A stretch of 63,480 nucleotides of DNA from Draconibacterium orientale (GCA_020718275.1 DYSI01000005.1:1-63480), one strand, 5' to 3'; shown: positions 42,343-51,546, counted from the stretch's first letter. The notes: a model not told the origin generated them from the sequence alone. Translations and numbers: made by a program.

Positions 42343-43057
42343 TAAAAATTAAAATTTCGTTCAGTCCAATAAGAACCAAGTTTGCAACTGCAAAGATGTT
42401 ATTTTTTATATACTTATCAAAATAAATACTTTCTCCACCAGTTAGAAAAATCTGTAAGTCTTTGAATTGTGACCGGTATTGGGCTATTAACCCATTTACT
42501 TCTGCAATTGCTCCGTTCATTACACCTGATAAGATGGAAGTCTCTGTGTTGGTTCCTATTAAATTATGAACATGGTTATACTCGACTAACGGTAGTTTTG
42601 CAGTAAAATTATGTAGCGCTTTAAATCTTAAGTATAAACCTGGAGAAATGCTTCCTCCAAGATATTCTCCGTGGCTATTCACAAGGTCAAATTTAATTGC
42701 AGTACCAATGTCAACGGTCAATACATTTTGATGTGGTGCTAAACTAGCTGCTCCAACTGCAACTGCTAAACGATCTTTGCCCAATGTTTCGGGAGTAGAA
42801 TATTTATTTATAATTGGAATTATGGTCTCGCTAGTTAACTCAATATGCATTGGAAACGTTTTTAACCATTCAAGAATATTCGCTTCGGTGTGGATTACAG
42901 ATGAAATAATGCAAGACTTAACCTCAGGATAAGGATTCAAAAACTCCTGTAATTGAGTTAATGTTGCCTTTTCAAAACGCTCAAAAGCAATCATCTCTGA
43001 TTGTTTGAATAGAGCGCATTTTTGATAACTATTGCCAAAATCAAGTACAAATTGCAT
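42320..43057 (-). CDS. coaX: Type III pantothenate kinase
   Basis: 245 residues of the ASKHA fold. The phosphate motifs are VLDFGNSYQK (4-13), LTVDIGTAIKFD in the middle and LTGGES near the C-terminus, with the type III landmark GGSISPGLYLR between them. It phosphorylates pantothenate with ATP in coenzyme A synthesis and does not need feedback by CoA. It is the first gene of the envelope operon, with a -7 element only 17 bases before the ATG. Confidence 0.94.
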   Translation of the reverse strand: MQFVLDFGNSYQKCALFKQSEMIAFERFEKATLTQLQEFLNPYPEVKSCIISSVIHTEANILEWLKTFPMHIELTSETIIPIINKYSTPETLGKDRLAVAVGAASLAPHQNVLTVDIGTAIKFDLVNSHGEYLGGSISPGLYLRFKALHNFTAKLPLVEYNHVHNLIGTNTETSILSGVMNGAIAEVNGLIAQYRSQFKDLQIFLTGGESIYFDKYIKNNIFAVANLVLIGLNEILIFNERTHSL

Positions 43058-43073
43058 GGGTTGTTTATTTTTG

Positions 43074-43090
43074 CAAAGGTATAAAATACC
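43074..43090 (-). promoter_or_regulatory. -7 element of the coaX operon with small dyad
   Basis: TACCTTTG on the minus strand (43081-43074) matches TAnnTTTG. GGTAT-AAA-ATACC (43078-43090) forms a perfect 5-bp dyad across its upstream edge. No clear -33 element. Confidence 0.5.
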
Positions 43091-43312
43091 AACGGTTCTT
43101 TCCGTACTGACTTCCGTAATAGTTCGACTTATTTCTGGTTTAAAAAATATATGCTAGTAGTTATCTTGTTTTTTTTTGTTCCTGCCTTTGCTTTTTGTGA
43201 TGAGTTAATTTGTTTATAATCAATTTGTTTTAAATTTGTAATGCTGTTTGGATAATCAATTTTGGCTCGAAACGCCATGTTTCTTGATTCATTTTATTAT
43301 TTTGTTATTTTT

Positions 43313-43345
43313 TTTGTTGAAGGTTTAAAAAAAGTTTTACCTTTG
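43313..43345 (+). promoter_or_regulatory. Promoter of tRNA-Phe
   Basis: TTTG (43313-43316), a 21-base spacer and TACCTTTG (43338-43345) match the Bacteroidota consensus. The mature tRNA begins 14 bases downstream. Confidence 0.8.
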
Positions 43346-43358
43346 CAGCCGCTAAAAA

Positions 43359-43431
<73 letters not shown>

Positions 43432-43445
43432 CTCAACGTACATTT

Positions 43446-43479
43446 AAAACCTTATGAAATTCATTCATAAGGTTTTTTT
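43446..43479 (+). terminator. Terminator of tRNA-Phe
   Basis: A perfect 13-bp stem (43446-43458 with 43464-43476), a 5-base loop and a run of T. Confidence 0.9.
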
Positions 43480-43606
43480 GTTTTTATTTCTATTTTTATA
43501 AACGTTAATTCGTTAGTGATGATTTTTCGATTTATTAAATTGAATTATTTATAAAAACTATTATTTTAGCTCGCTTAATTAATCTTTGTTTTAATTCGTT
43601 TGACTC

Positions 43607-44245
43607 ATGATAAAATTTTCTTTTCTTCTCCTTCTTTTTACCACTACTTTCGCAAGCTATAGCCAATCAGTTTTTGATGCAGTAGATACGCTCAATTATC
43701 CTTATCATTTGTGGAATAAGGAAGTAATTGAAGCTGCAAATACAGCCAAAGAATCCGCTTTTCTAACGCAACAAGAAAAGGATATAGTTTGGTTAACCAA
43801 TTTGGTACGCTTTGATGGTGCGCTATTTGCAAAAACATTTCTCAAAGAATATGTCGATAAACATCAGGTTCCAGAGGCAGAAAATTTGAAGTCACTCAAT
43901 AAGGAACTTCGCAGAATCAATCAGTTACCCCTGCTAATGGTTGATCGCAATATTGTAAATTTGGCTTCGGAATTTGCCCTTGAAAGTGGAATTAAAGGAT
44001 CGGTTGGACATCAGAAATTTAGCACAAGAGTCAAAAAATCTCGCCATGCTCGTTTTGCCGAAAACTGCCATTATGGGCAAGATACTTCTGCACTAACGGT
44101 CTTGATCAGCTTGTTGATTGATGAGGATGTGGCTAGTCTTGGTCATCGAAAGAATATTTTAGATCCTAAAATGCTATATATCGGCCTCGCAATTCGACCA
44201 CATAAAATCCATAAGTATGTTTGTGTTATCGAATATGGGGGTTAA
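43607..44245 (+). CDS. Secreted CAP (SCP/PR-1) domain protein
   Basis: 212 residues with a signal peptide (about 1-19, ending SYSQ). The CAP domain (about 60-205) includes WLTNLVRFDG, LNKELRRINQLP, SVGHQKF and LGHRKNILDPKM, the HRxNIL-type CAP signature. CAP proteins are extracellular and of varied, mostly unknown, function in bacteria. It ends 4 bases into the convergent MBL gene. No T9SS signal is seen, so it is probably periplasmic. Confidence 0.85.
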   Translation: MIKFSFLLLLFTTTFASYSQSVFDAVDTLNYPYHLWNKEVIEAANTAKESAFLTQQEKDIVWLTNLVRFDGALFAKTFLKEYVDKHQVPEAENLKSLNKELRRINQLPLLMVDRNIVNLASEFALESGIKGSVGHQKFSTRVKKSRHARFAENCHYGQDTSALTVLISLLIDEDVASLGHRKNILDPKMLYIGLAIRPHKIHKYVCVIEYGG

Positions 44246-44883
44246 AGCAAATTCACAAATGGATTATTAATTTTTTCAAAGCCAATGGTGGTTGATGGCC
44301 CATGACCAGGATAAATCTTTGTTCCATTCGGTAAAACAAAAAGTTTTTCGAGTATGCTTTTTTGAAGCAAATCAAAGTCGCCTGTGGGTAAATCTGTTCG
44401 CCCAATACTTCCCTTAAACAACACATCCCCAACAATCACAAATTGATCTTCTTCCGCATAATAGCATAGGCTTCCATCAGCGTGCCCTGGTGTATGGAGT
44501 ACTTTTAGAGTGCTTTTGCCAAAATGAATTATATCACCATCATTCAAAAAAATAGTCGGAAGAATATATTCTTGAACATCAAAACCATAGTTTGAAGCAT
44601 ATTTTGCTGAACTCATAAAAAAATCAATACTATCGCGATGTGAAGCAGCCTGTATCCGATATTTTTGAAGGATTGCATTGTTTCCTGCAATATGATCTAT
44701 GTGCGCGTGGGTGTAATATAAAGCACGAATGGAAATATTTTCTTGTTCCACAAAATCGAATAATTGCTCGTTTTCTTCGCTGCTGTGATTACCAGCATCA
44801 ATGATAATTCCCTCGCCTAAGTCATCGTATAGTAGGTATGTGTTAAGCTGAAATGAATTGAATACAAATGTTTTAACATTCAT
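44242..44883 (-). CDS. MBL-fold metal hydrolase (glyoxalase II-like)
   Basis: 213 residues. Zinc ligands are the THAHIDH motif (H59, H61, D63, H64), a histidine in TPGHADG (about 134), D in IVGDVLF and H in PGHGP near 195. The length and loop pattern fit the single-domain glyoxalase II/persulfide dioxygenase-like group. The true substrate is unknown. It is convergent with the CAP gene and divergent from the TolB-like gene. Confidence 0.88.
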   Translation of the reverse strand: MNVKTFVFNSFQLNTYLLYDDLGEGIIIDAGNHSSEENEQLFDFVEQENISIRALYYTHAHIDHIAGNNAILQKYRIQAASHRDSIDFFMSSAKYASNYGFDVQEYILPTIFLNDGDIIHFGKSTLKVLHTPGHADGSLCYYAEEDQFVIVGDVLFKGSIGRTDLPTGDFDLLQKSILEKLFVLPNGTKIYPGHGPSTTIGFEKINNPFVNLL

Positions 44884-45005
44884 CGTGTTTGTGTTTTTTT
44901 ATGGTATAATTTGCTAATAATATTTTCTTATAACCGTTCCGACCCCTCGGATTCTTATTCCAGATTCTTAATAATGCTAGAATTTTCGATTGCAAAAATA
45001 ATAAT

Positions 45006-45013
45006 TAACTTTG
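45006..45013 (+). promoter_or_regulatory. -7 element of the TolB-like barrel gene
   Basis: TAACTTTG, 36 bases before the ATG at 45049. The nearest TTG is too close (13-base spacer); TTCG at 44985-44988 is at 17. Confidence 0.45.
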
Positions 45014-45048
45014 CTCGTTTTTGGAATACTTAATTTTTGAATTATAAA

Positions 45049-48000
45049 ATGAAGAAATATAGATACAGGCATTTATTAGCAGGGCTCAAATACCTGCTTG
45101 GACTGATACTTTTATTTGTTTTTTCAGCTGGTTTTGCTCAGTTTTATAGTGGATCGCAGGTTAATTTTGGAAAAAATAGAATACAGCATACCACTGACCG
45201 ATATTGGAGTTTCTACCGTTTCAACGAATTCGATACCTATTATTACAAAGGTGGACAATCTTTAGCGATTTACGCCTCTTCCTTTGCCGATAAGCAAATT
45301 GCTATAATTGCAAAAAAACTCGATTTTAATCCCGAAAGTAAAATTAGATTTCTGATCTTTAATGACTTATCAGATCTCAAAGAAACGAATATTGGACTTA
45401 TTACCGATGACGACTATAATGTGGGGGGCTTAACTCATGTTATTGATAATAAGGTTTTTATATATTTTAATGGAGAACATCTAGATTTTGAAAAGCAAAT
45501 ACAGCGTGGGATAGCCAAGGTTTTGCTAAACGAATTTCTGTATGGTGGTTCTACGAGTGCCAAAATTAAGAACTCGTATTTACTTTCATTTCCTGATTGG
45601 TATGTTGAAGGGCTGATATCTTATTTGTCGGACGATTGGAATACTACCATGGATAATGAATTGCGTGATGGAATTCGTATAGATGAATTTACCAAATTTG
45701 AGCGCTTAACCACCACTCAGCAAATAATAGCGGGTCATTCTCTATGGAAATATGTGGAGGCAAAATTTGGGGCGTCGGCTATTTCGAATGTCTTGTACAT
45801 GGCCAAGATTAATCATAGCATTGAAAATGGTTTTCAATATGTACTTAATGTGAGTTATGAATCCTTATTATTAGATTGGAAAAATTATTATTCACAACGT
45901 TATCAGCGAGATTTTGATGTTTTTGACTTGCCTCAAAATGCAGCCTTCAGAAAATTTACTCCAAAAATAAATTATGCCCAAGCGCGTATTAGTTCTGATG
46001 GAAATCTTCTTGCATACACTACCAATGATTTAGGAAAAGTGAAAGTATTTGTCAAAAATCTGGAAACAGGAAGGCGTAAATGTGTGCTGAAATATGGATA
46101 TCGATTAGCTGAAAAGATTGATTTCACTTATCCTTTGCTAGCTTGGTCGCCTCAGAGCAATCAACTAAATATGATTTACGAACATCGAAGCACTAATGTG
46201 TTGGTGTCATTTGAATACGGGAAGCGGCGAAAGAGAACACGAATCTTAAATCAATTTGATAAGATACATGATTTTTCCTTTAATAAGCGTGGTAATTTGC
46301 TTGCAATGTCGGCCATTGTAAATGGTCAGAGTGATATTTATCTCTTTAGCCTTGGTGGCAATTCGTTCAATCGCTTGACTCAAGATGGTTTTGATGATTA
46401 TTATCCTCGCTTTGTTAATAATGATAATGCCATTGTTTGGAGCTCCAATAGAATGGAGGATAGCTTGCGCAATATTCAACAAATTTCAAGTCAAATTGCC
46501 GAGGATACTATTCACGGAAATCGAAATAACGACTTGTTCTTTTACGATTTACTTAATCCTTCAAAGGTGCTGCATCGAGTTACCAACACCCCGCTTGCTA
46601 ACGAAATCTATGCTATGCCTGTTGCAAATAATAGTTTTGCTTGGTTAAGTGATGAAAATGGAATTTATAATCGCTACATTGGTAGTTTTGATAGCACAAT
46701 CAGCTTTATTGATACCACTACACATTATAGATATTTTACTAGATATCAGGCTGTTTCGGATTATGGAACAAGTATTTTAGAGCAAGATTATAACCTGTTT
46801 GCCACGCAATATACTGAAATAGCGAAAGTGGAAGGAAAGACTAAAATCTTTATTCGCCCAATTCCTGCCTATAAAGATTATGATCGGGTACTGCTTATAA
46901 AAACAGCCTATATGGAGGATCTATGGAACGCTCAACGCAAACTGCAAGAACGTAAAGAACAATTGCAATTGTTGCAGCTAAAAAGGTTATCAACATCCGA
47001 CTCGGCCAATCTACTTCCTGCAAATGACAAATCACTTATTAAAAAGCATTTTAAGGTAGTCAGACTGTCTGATCGACAAAACCAAAATAGCAATATTGAC
47101 ATCGATAATTACTCCTTTAATGGCAAGACAACTGAAATAGATAAATCATCAAAGGCAGCTTTGGAAGCGGGTCGCCAGCATGGACCTGCCGACGAAATTA
47201 GATCAGCTTATAGTTCGCGACCTTATAACATTGAATATAATGTTTCCGAAATTGTTACTCAGGTTGATTTTAGCTATATGAATTATTCGTATCAACCGTT
47301 TTCAAATCCGCAAACTCCTATTTATTTGACCTCCGGAATTAGTTCCTATCTCAAATTCGGAATCATGGATTTGCTGGAAGATTATCGTTTGATTGGTGGG
47401 GTTAAAATATCGCCATCATTGCAAAATAATGAATATTTCCTCACGTTTTCGGATTATAAAAATCGAATTGATAAGGATTATACTTTTCATAGGGTTCTAG
47501 TGGATGAATACTTGAGCGATAGATATTTAACACATCATATTCATGAGGTTTTTGTTAAATTTGGACTTCCTTTCGACAATATTCGAGGATTGAGAGCAAC
47601 TTTTGCCTATAATAATGATGTATCAGTGGTAAAATCCACCGACCTTACTAATCTGGCTCGTGAGGATGAAATGTCAAACAAAGCAATTTTTAGATTGGAG
47701 TATGTATATGATAATTCACGAGCTGGGGGTCTGAATATTTTATACGGTACTCGCTATAAGCTTTTTGGAGAATATTATCAGCCAATCGAAGATTTTAAGG
47801 AGAATCTGATTGTTTTTGGCTTCGATTTTCGCAAGTACGTTCAAATACATAAGAGTTTTGTTTGGGCAAATCGCCTTGCAGGTAGTGGTTCATTGGGGAC
47901 TCAACGGCTTATCTATTATTTGGGTGGAGTGGATAATTGGATGTACGCTAAGTTTAATACAGATATTCAAGTAGATCAAAATCAGGAGTTTGCATACCAA

Positions 48001-48411
48001 ACACTCGCTACCAATATGCGTGGCTTTTCGCAGAATATCCGCAATGGCAATAATTTCTTTTTACTCAATACTGAATTGCGTTTTCCACCGATCAACTATT
48101 TTAGTAATGTTCCGGTGAAATCTAACTTTTGGAATAATTTTATGATTGTTGGCTTTTTTGATATGGGTACAGCTTGGACTGGAATTGATCCTTTTGCCGA
48201 TGGTAATTCACTATTTAGAAAGAGTATCTATCGTAATCCTGTGGAAATTACCATTATAAATCAGGATGATCCCATTGTTGGCGGCTACGGATTTGGATTA
48301 AGATCCCAAGTATTTGGGTATTATATGCGCGCTGATTGGGCTTGGGGTATCGAAAATGGCTATGTTCATGATAAGGCCGTATTTTATTTTTCATTGAGTC
48401 TCGATTTTTAA
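45049..48411 (+). CDS. Outer-membrane protein: degenerate peptidase-MA-like region, TolB-like propeller and C-terminal barrel
   Basis: 1120 residues. Signal peptide (about 1-32), then a region (50-285) with the layout of peptidase-MA/M1-like gluzincins, including FPDWYVEGLISYLS, but where HExxH would fall the text reads IAKVLLNEFL, so catalytic histidines are missing. A TolB/WD40-like beta propeller follows (about 300-620, with ISSDGNLLAYTTN and LLAWSPQSNQLNMIY), then a linker and a C-terminal beta-barrel-like part (about 740-1120) ending in FSLSLDF, as outer-membrane proteins do. The start is ATG 45049; a TTG 12 bases upstream is in frame. Homologues seem common in Bacteroidota but, to my knowledge, uncharacterised. 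Not recognised beyond this. Confidence 0.7.
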   Translation: MKKYRYRHLLAGLKYLLGLILLFVFSAGFAQFYSGSQVNFGKNRIQHTTDRYWSFYRFNEFDTYYYKGGQSLAIYASSFADKQIAIIAKKLDFNPESKIRFLIFNDLSDLKETNIGLITDDDYNVGGLTHVIDNKVFIYFNGEHLDFEKQIQRGIAKVLLNEFLYGGSTSAKIKNSYLLSFPDWYVEGLISYLSDDWNTTMDNELRDGIRIDEFTKFERLTTTQQIIAGHSLWKYVEAKFGASAISNVLYMAKINHSIENGFQYVLNVSYESLLLDWKNYYSQRYQRDFDVFDLPQNAAFRKFTPKINYAQARISSDGNLLAYTTNDLGKVKVFVKNLETGRRKCVLKYGYRLAEKIDFTYPLLAWSPQSNQLNMIYEHRSTNVLVSFEYGKRRKRTRILNQFDKIHDFSFNKRGNLLAMSAIVNGQSDIYLFSLGGNSFNRLTQDGFDDYYPRFVNNDNAIVWSSNRMEDSLRNIQQISSQIAEDTIHGNRNNDLFFYDLLNPSKVLHRVTNTPLANEIYAMPVANNSFAWLSDENGIYNRYIGSFDSTISFIDTTTHYRYFTRYQAVSDYGTSILEQDYNLFATQYTEIAKVEGKTKIFIRPIPAYKDYDRVLLIKTAYMEDLWNAQRKLQERKEQLQLLQLKRLSTSDSANLLPANDKSLIKKHFKVVRLSDRQNQNSNIDIDNYSFNGKTTEIDKSSKAALEAGRQHGPADEIRSAYSSRPYNIEYNVSEIVTQVDFSYMNYSYQPFSNPQTPIYLTSGISSYLKFGIMDLLEDYRLIGGVKISPSLQNNEYFLTFSDYKNRIDKDYTFHRVLVDEYLSDRYLTHHIHEVFVKFGLPFDNIRGLRATFAYNNDVSVVKSTDLTNLAREDEMSNKAIFRLEYVYDNSRAGGLNILYGTRYKLFGEYYQPIEDFKENLIVFGFDFRKYVQIHKSFVWANRLAGSGSLGTQRLIYYLGGVDNWMYAKFNTDIQVDQNQEFAYQTLATNMRGFSQNIRNGNNFFLLNTELRFPPINYFSNVPVKSNFWNNFMIVGFFDMGTAWTGIDPFADGNSLFRKSIYRNPVEITIINQDDPIVGGYGFGLRSQVFGYYMRADWAWGIENGYVHDKAVFYFSLSLDF

Positions 48412-48422
48412 AATTTTACACT

Positions 48423-48797
48423 ATGCAAATATCTTTATCTACTTTTTTGATTTTATTAGTAATCGGTCTTGCTGGCGGTATGTTAAGTGGGGTTGCTGGA
48501 GTTGGCGGTGGAATAATAATAATACCAGCGCTAGTGTTCTTTTTGGGCATGTCGCAGTTCGAAGCCCAAGGTACTAGTCTTGCAATGATGGTTCCTCCAA
48601 TTGGTATTTTGGCAGCGGCAACATACTACAAACAAGGCTATATCAATTGGCAGTATGCTTTGATCCTTGCGATATTCTTTTTTATCGGAGGTTATCTTGG
48701 GTCAAAAATGATAATCAATATCCCGCAAACTATTGTGAAAAGAATATTTGCAGTGTTTATTATTCTGGTTGGAATTAAAATGCTGTTCAATAAATAG
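48423..48797 (+). CDS. Half-size TauE/SafE family membrane protein
   Basis: 124 residues and four membrane helices, with the family start LAGGMLSGVAGVGGGIIIIP and the EAQGTSLAMMVPP segment. Full TauE/SafE (sulfite/organosulfonate exporter) proteins have two such halves in about 250 residues; this is one half, complete with its own start and stop, so it may form dimers. It begins 12 bases after the TolB-like gene and is probably co-transcribed with it. Substrate unknown. Confidence 0.85.
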   Translation: MQISLSTFLILLVIGLAGGMLSGVAGVGGGIIIIPALVFFLGMSQFEAQGTSLAMMVPPIGILAAATYYKQGYINWQYALILAIFFFIGGYLGSKMIINIPQTIVKRIFAVFIILVGIKMLFNK

Positions 48798-48840
48798 TTT
48801 ACTAAATAAGTCAAAAATTTAATCTTTACTTTCATTTCTC

Positions 48841-50040
48841 ATGGCTGATATTTTAAAGAAGAGAATCGAACAATATTGTAGGTTGTATCATAGTGAGGTG
48901 GTTGCGATTCGTCGTCATCTCCATGCTCATCCTGAATTAGCATTTCAAGAATATCAAACTTCGGCATTTATTGCTAGTAAATTAACGCAATATGGAATTC
49001 CATTTCAAGCGAATGTTGCCAAAACTGGTATTGTTGGCTTTATCGAAGGGAAGAAGAAAGATAAAGTGATTGCTTTGCGTGCAGACATGGATGCCCTGCC
49101 AATTCTTGAGTTGAATCAAGTGAGCTATAAGTCACAAAATGAGGGCGTAATGCACGCATGTGGTCATGATGCTCATTCGGCTATGTTGTTGGTAGCGGCG
49201 AGAATTCTGAATGAAATACGTCATGACTTAGACGGTAGTATAAAGCTAATATTTCAACCCTCGGAGGAGGCTTTTCCTGGTGGGGCAAAAGCGATGATTG
49301 AAGCGGGCGTGCTCGAGAATCCACCTGTGCGACATGTAATAGGGCAACATGTTTTCCCTAATATGGAAGCTGGTAAAGTAGGGTTTAAGAGTGGAATGTA
49401 TATGGCTTCCACTGATGAAATATATTTGACTGTTAAGGGAAAAGGTGGCCATGGGGCTACTCCCGAACTTAATGTAGATCCTGTGTTGATTGGTGCTCAT
49501 ATTTTGGTAGCGCTGCAACAGGTTGTGAGCCGAATGGCTTCACCAAATATTCCAACTGTGCTTTCTTTTGGTAGATTTATTGCCGAGGGTCAAACCAATG
49601 TGATTCCTGACCAAGTAAGTATTTCTGGCACATTACGCACTTTTGATGAAAAATGGCGGGCAGATGCGCATCAGAAAATTACTCAATTAGCGCAAAATAT
49701 GGCTATTAGCATGGGTGGATCTTGCGAAGTGCGTATTGAACATGGTTATCCTTATGTGGTAAATGATCCGACTTTAACCAATAATTTGAGCCTTTTTGCT
49801 AAAGAGTATTTAGGAACTCGTAAGGTAGAGGAGCTTTCATTACGAATGACCGCCGAAGATTTTGCCTATTATGCGCATCAGGTTCCTAGTACTTTCTATC
49901 GGGTCGGGACTCGTACCAAAGGCAAAGAAATCACTAATTTGCATACCGCTCAGTTCGATATTGACGAAGAGTCATTGTTCAAAGGGATGGGCACAATGGT
50001 TTATCTTGCCTATCGCACGCTTGAAGAACTGGTAGATTAA
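48841..50040 (+). CDS. M20D metallo-amidohydrolase (N-acyl amino acid amidohydrolase-like)
   Basis: 399 residues. Metal-site motifs are HACGHDAH (C107, H109) and PSEEAFPGG (about 140-148), then RHVIGQHV and the lid/dimerisation domain from VKGKGGHGA. The family includes hippurate hydrolase and N-acetyl-diaminopimelate deacetylase; the bacterial M20D members often cut N-acyl amino acids. No signal peptide, so it acts in the cytoplasm. The last metal ligand region is LHTAQFDIDEESL. It follows the TauE gene by 43 bases. Confidence 0.9.
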   Translation: MADILKKRIEQYCRLYHSEVVAIRRHLHAHPELAFQEYQTSAFIASKLTQYGIPFQANVAKTGIVGFIEGKKKDKVIALRADMDALPILELNQVSYKSQNEGVMHACGHDAHSAMLLVAARILNEIRHDLDGSIKLIFQPSEEAFPGGAKAMIEAGVLENPPVRHVIGQHVFPNMEAGKVGFKSGMYMASTDEIYLTVKGKGGHGATPELNVDPVLIGAHILVALQQVVSRMASPNIPTVLSFGRFIAEGQTNVIPDQVSISGTLRTFDEKWRADAHQKITQLAQNMAISMGGSCEVRIEHGYPYVVNDPTLTNNLSLFAKEYLGTRKVEELSLRMTAEDFAYYAHQVPSTFYRVGTRTKGKEITNLHTAQFDIDEESLFKGMGTMVYLAYRTLEELVD

Positions 50041-50062
50041 ATGATGGCTTATTTTGATTTTA

Positions 50063-50443
50063 TTACTCGTCGTAAAATTCAACTAAACGACTCATAAATA
50101 CTTCATTCCACCCGTCTACAATGTTTTCGTAATCGTCATCAGGGATATTGGTGTGGCGCAATTCTAAGGAGGTGTGATTTTTTTTAGGGTGCAGAATCAT
50201 AGTAACCACAGATGCTTCTTCCTGATCGCCAAAAAACCATTGCTGAACAATCTTATAACCAGGTTCTAAACCAATGATAATTCCCGTAATATTCCCTTCA
50301 AACATTGAAAATTCTTTCCCTATTTCTGCTTCAAATTCAGCTTCTTCGCCACTCCAAAGCCTTATGGTTAAAGGATTTGTGAGGCCTAAGTACGCTTGAT
50401 CTGGGGTGGTTTTCAGTTCGTAATAGCTTTTATAATCTTTCAT
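50063..50443 (-). CDS. START-like / SRPBCC domain protein
   Basis: 126 residues of an AHSA1/START-like fold: a helix, then curved strands such as GNITGIIIGLEPGYKIVQQWF, and a long C-terminal helix DDYENIVDGWNEVFMSRLVEF. This family is widespread in Bacteroidota; GldC-neighbour proteins are one type. It binds hydrophobic ligands or chaperones in known members; the ligand here is unknown. It lies 9 bases after the methyltransferase gene on the same strand and converges on the amidohydrolase gene. Confidence 0.75.
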   Translation of the reverse strand: MKDYKSYYELKTTPDQAYLGLTNPLTIRLWSGEEAEFEAEIGKEFSMFEGNITGIIIGLEPGYKIVQQWFFGDQEEASVVTMILHPKKNHTSLELRHTNIPDDDYENIVDGWNEVFMSRLVEFYDE

Positions 50444-50452
50444 TTTATTTGG

Positions 50453-51169
50453 TTATTTAGTGTTTGGGTAAATTTGATTTGCTTGAGTCCATTTTTCCTC
50501 AAAATCTTTGATGATAAGATTCGATTTTTTAATGGTTTTCCTGGCCCATTCTATTTGTATTTCAACTTTTTCTTCCGCTGATAATTGCCAATGGATGTCA
50601 GATTTGCGTAATTTTTCGGTAAGATAAAACATGCTTAGCGCAGCCGAAACGGAGATATTAAAACTTTCGGTAAAACCATACATTGGGATTTTCATAAAAC
50701 CATCAACATGGTTAAGCGCTGTTTCTGAGAGTCCAAGATGCTCGGTTCCAAAGACAAGGGCAATTGGTTTGTCTAAATTGAGTTGCTCAATGAGTACGTC
50801 ATTATGATGTGGAGTAGTTGCAATGATTTGGTAGCCTTTTGCTCGCAACTTATTAAAGCAGTCTAATGTATTGTTTTCTAAGTTATTATACTTTTTTAAT
50901 TTCAGCCATTTTGAGGAGCCCATAGCAACTTCTTCGCTAAGTTCGTATTTATGTGTATTCTCAATGATATGTACATCATGTACTCCAAACAAATCGCATG
51001 AACGAATTACCGCACTGGCATTATGGGATTGATAAATGTTTTCGAGTACGATGGTAAGATAGCGTGTACGGTCCTCGATGTTTTTTTTAAATAATGATTG
51101 CTTGTTGTCTGAAATAAAATTCATTAAGTAATCGCGTAGGGCAATTTGGTAAGCGTGATTCTCTGACAT
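50453..51169 (-). CDS. SPOUT-class tRNA 2'-O-methyltransferase, TrmH-like
   Basis: 238 residues, alpha/beta-knot fold. Motif 1 is NASAVIRSCDLFG (50-62), motif 2 FGTEHLGLSE (140-149) and motif 3 ESFNISVSAAL (168-178), the last being the SAM pocket. Single-domain size and the N-terminal extension fit tRNA (Gm18) methyltransferase TrmH, though rRNA methyltransferases of the RlmB type share the motifs. The ATG at 51169 lies only 17 bases after the HU terminator hairpin. Confidence 0.85.
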   Translation of the reverse strand: MSENHAYQIALRDYLMNFISDNKQSLFKKNIEDRTRYLTIVLENIYQSHNASAVIRSCDLFGVHDVHIIENTHKYELSEEVAMGSSKWLKLKKYNNLENNTLDCFNKLRAKGYQIIATTPHHNDVLIEQLNLDKPIALVFGTEHLGLSETALNHVDGFMKIPMYGFTESFNISVSAALSMFYLTEKLRKSDIHWQLSAEEKVEIQIEWARKTIKKSNLIIKDFEEKWTQANQIYPNTK

Positions 51170-51186
51170 TGTTTGTGGTTATTAAA

Positions 51187-51219
51187 AAAAGCCCCAACGT
51201 TTAAAAACGAGAGGCTTTT
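51187..51219 (-). terminator. Terminator of the HU gene
   Basis: AAAAGCC (51187-51193) pairs with GGCTTTT (51213-51219), and inside CGTTT (51198-51202) pairs with AAACG (51205-51209). Seven T follow on the minus strand. It ends about 15 bases before the trmH-like ATG. Confidence 0.75.
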
Positions 51220-51241
51220 AATAGTTTACTTAGATGAAAAA

Positions 51242-51505
51242 TTATAAAGCCAAATCAGCACCAGCTTTAAATTTAACTACTTTTTTAGCAGGAATATTGA
51301 TGGTAGTTCCTGTTTTAGGATTACGTCCTGAACGAGCAGCTCTTTCAGAAATAGAGAAAGAACCAAAGCCTACTAAGGCTACTTTGTCACCACTTTTCAA
51401 CGATTCGGTAGTTGCACCAACAAATGCTTCAAGAGCTCTTTTTGCATCAGCTTTTGTCAAACCAGAGGTCTCAGCCATTGCATCAATTAATTGTGTTTTG
51501 TTCAT
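51242..51505 (-). CDS. hup: HU family DNA-binding protein
   Basis: 87 residues. Two N-terminal helices (MNKTQLIDAMAETSGLTKAD), the GFGSFSISERAARSGRNP beta arm and TGTTINIPAKKVVKFKAG, which form the DNA-clasping arms. It bends and compacts DNA as a homodimer. It is monocistronic, between its own promoter and terminator. The protein ends in GADLAL. Confidence 0.96.
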   Translation of the reverse strand: MNKTQLIDAMAETSGLTKADAKRALEAFVGATTESLKSGDKVALVGFGSFSISERAARSGRNPKTGTTINIPAKKVVKFKAGADLAL

Positions 51506-51546
51506 GTCGAAATATTTTAAGATTAGAAATTAAGGTAATACGTTGA

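Larger units (their letters stand above)
43058..43358. other. Intergenic region between coaX and tRNA-Phe
   Basis: 301 AT-rich bases holding the divergent promoters of coaX (near 43074) and tRNA-Phe (43313-43345). I see nothing else. Confidence 0.6.
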
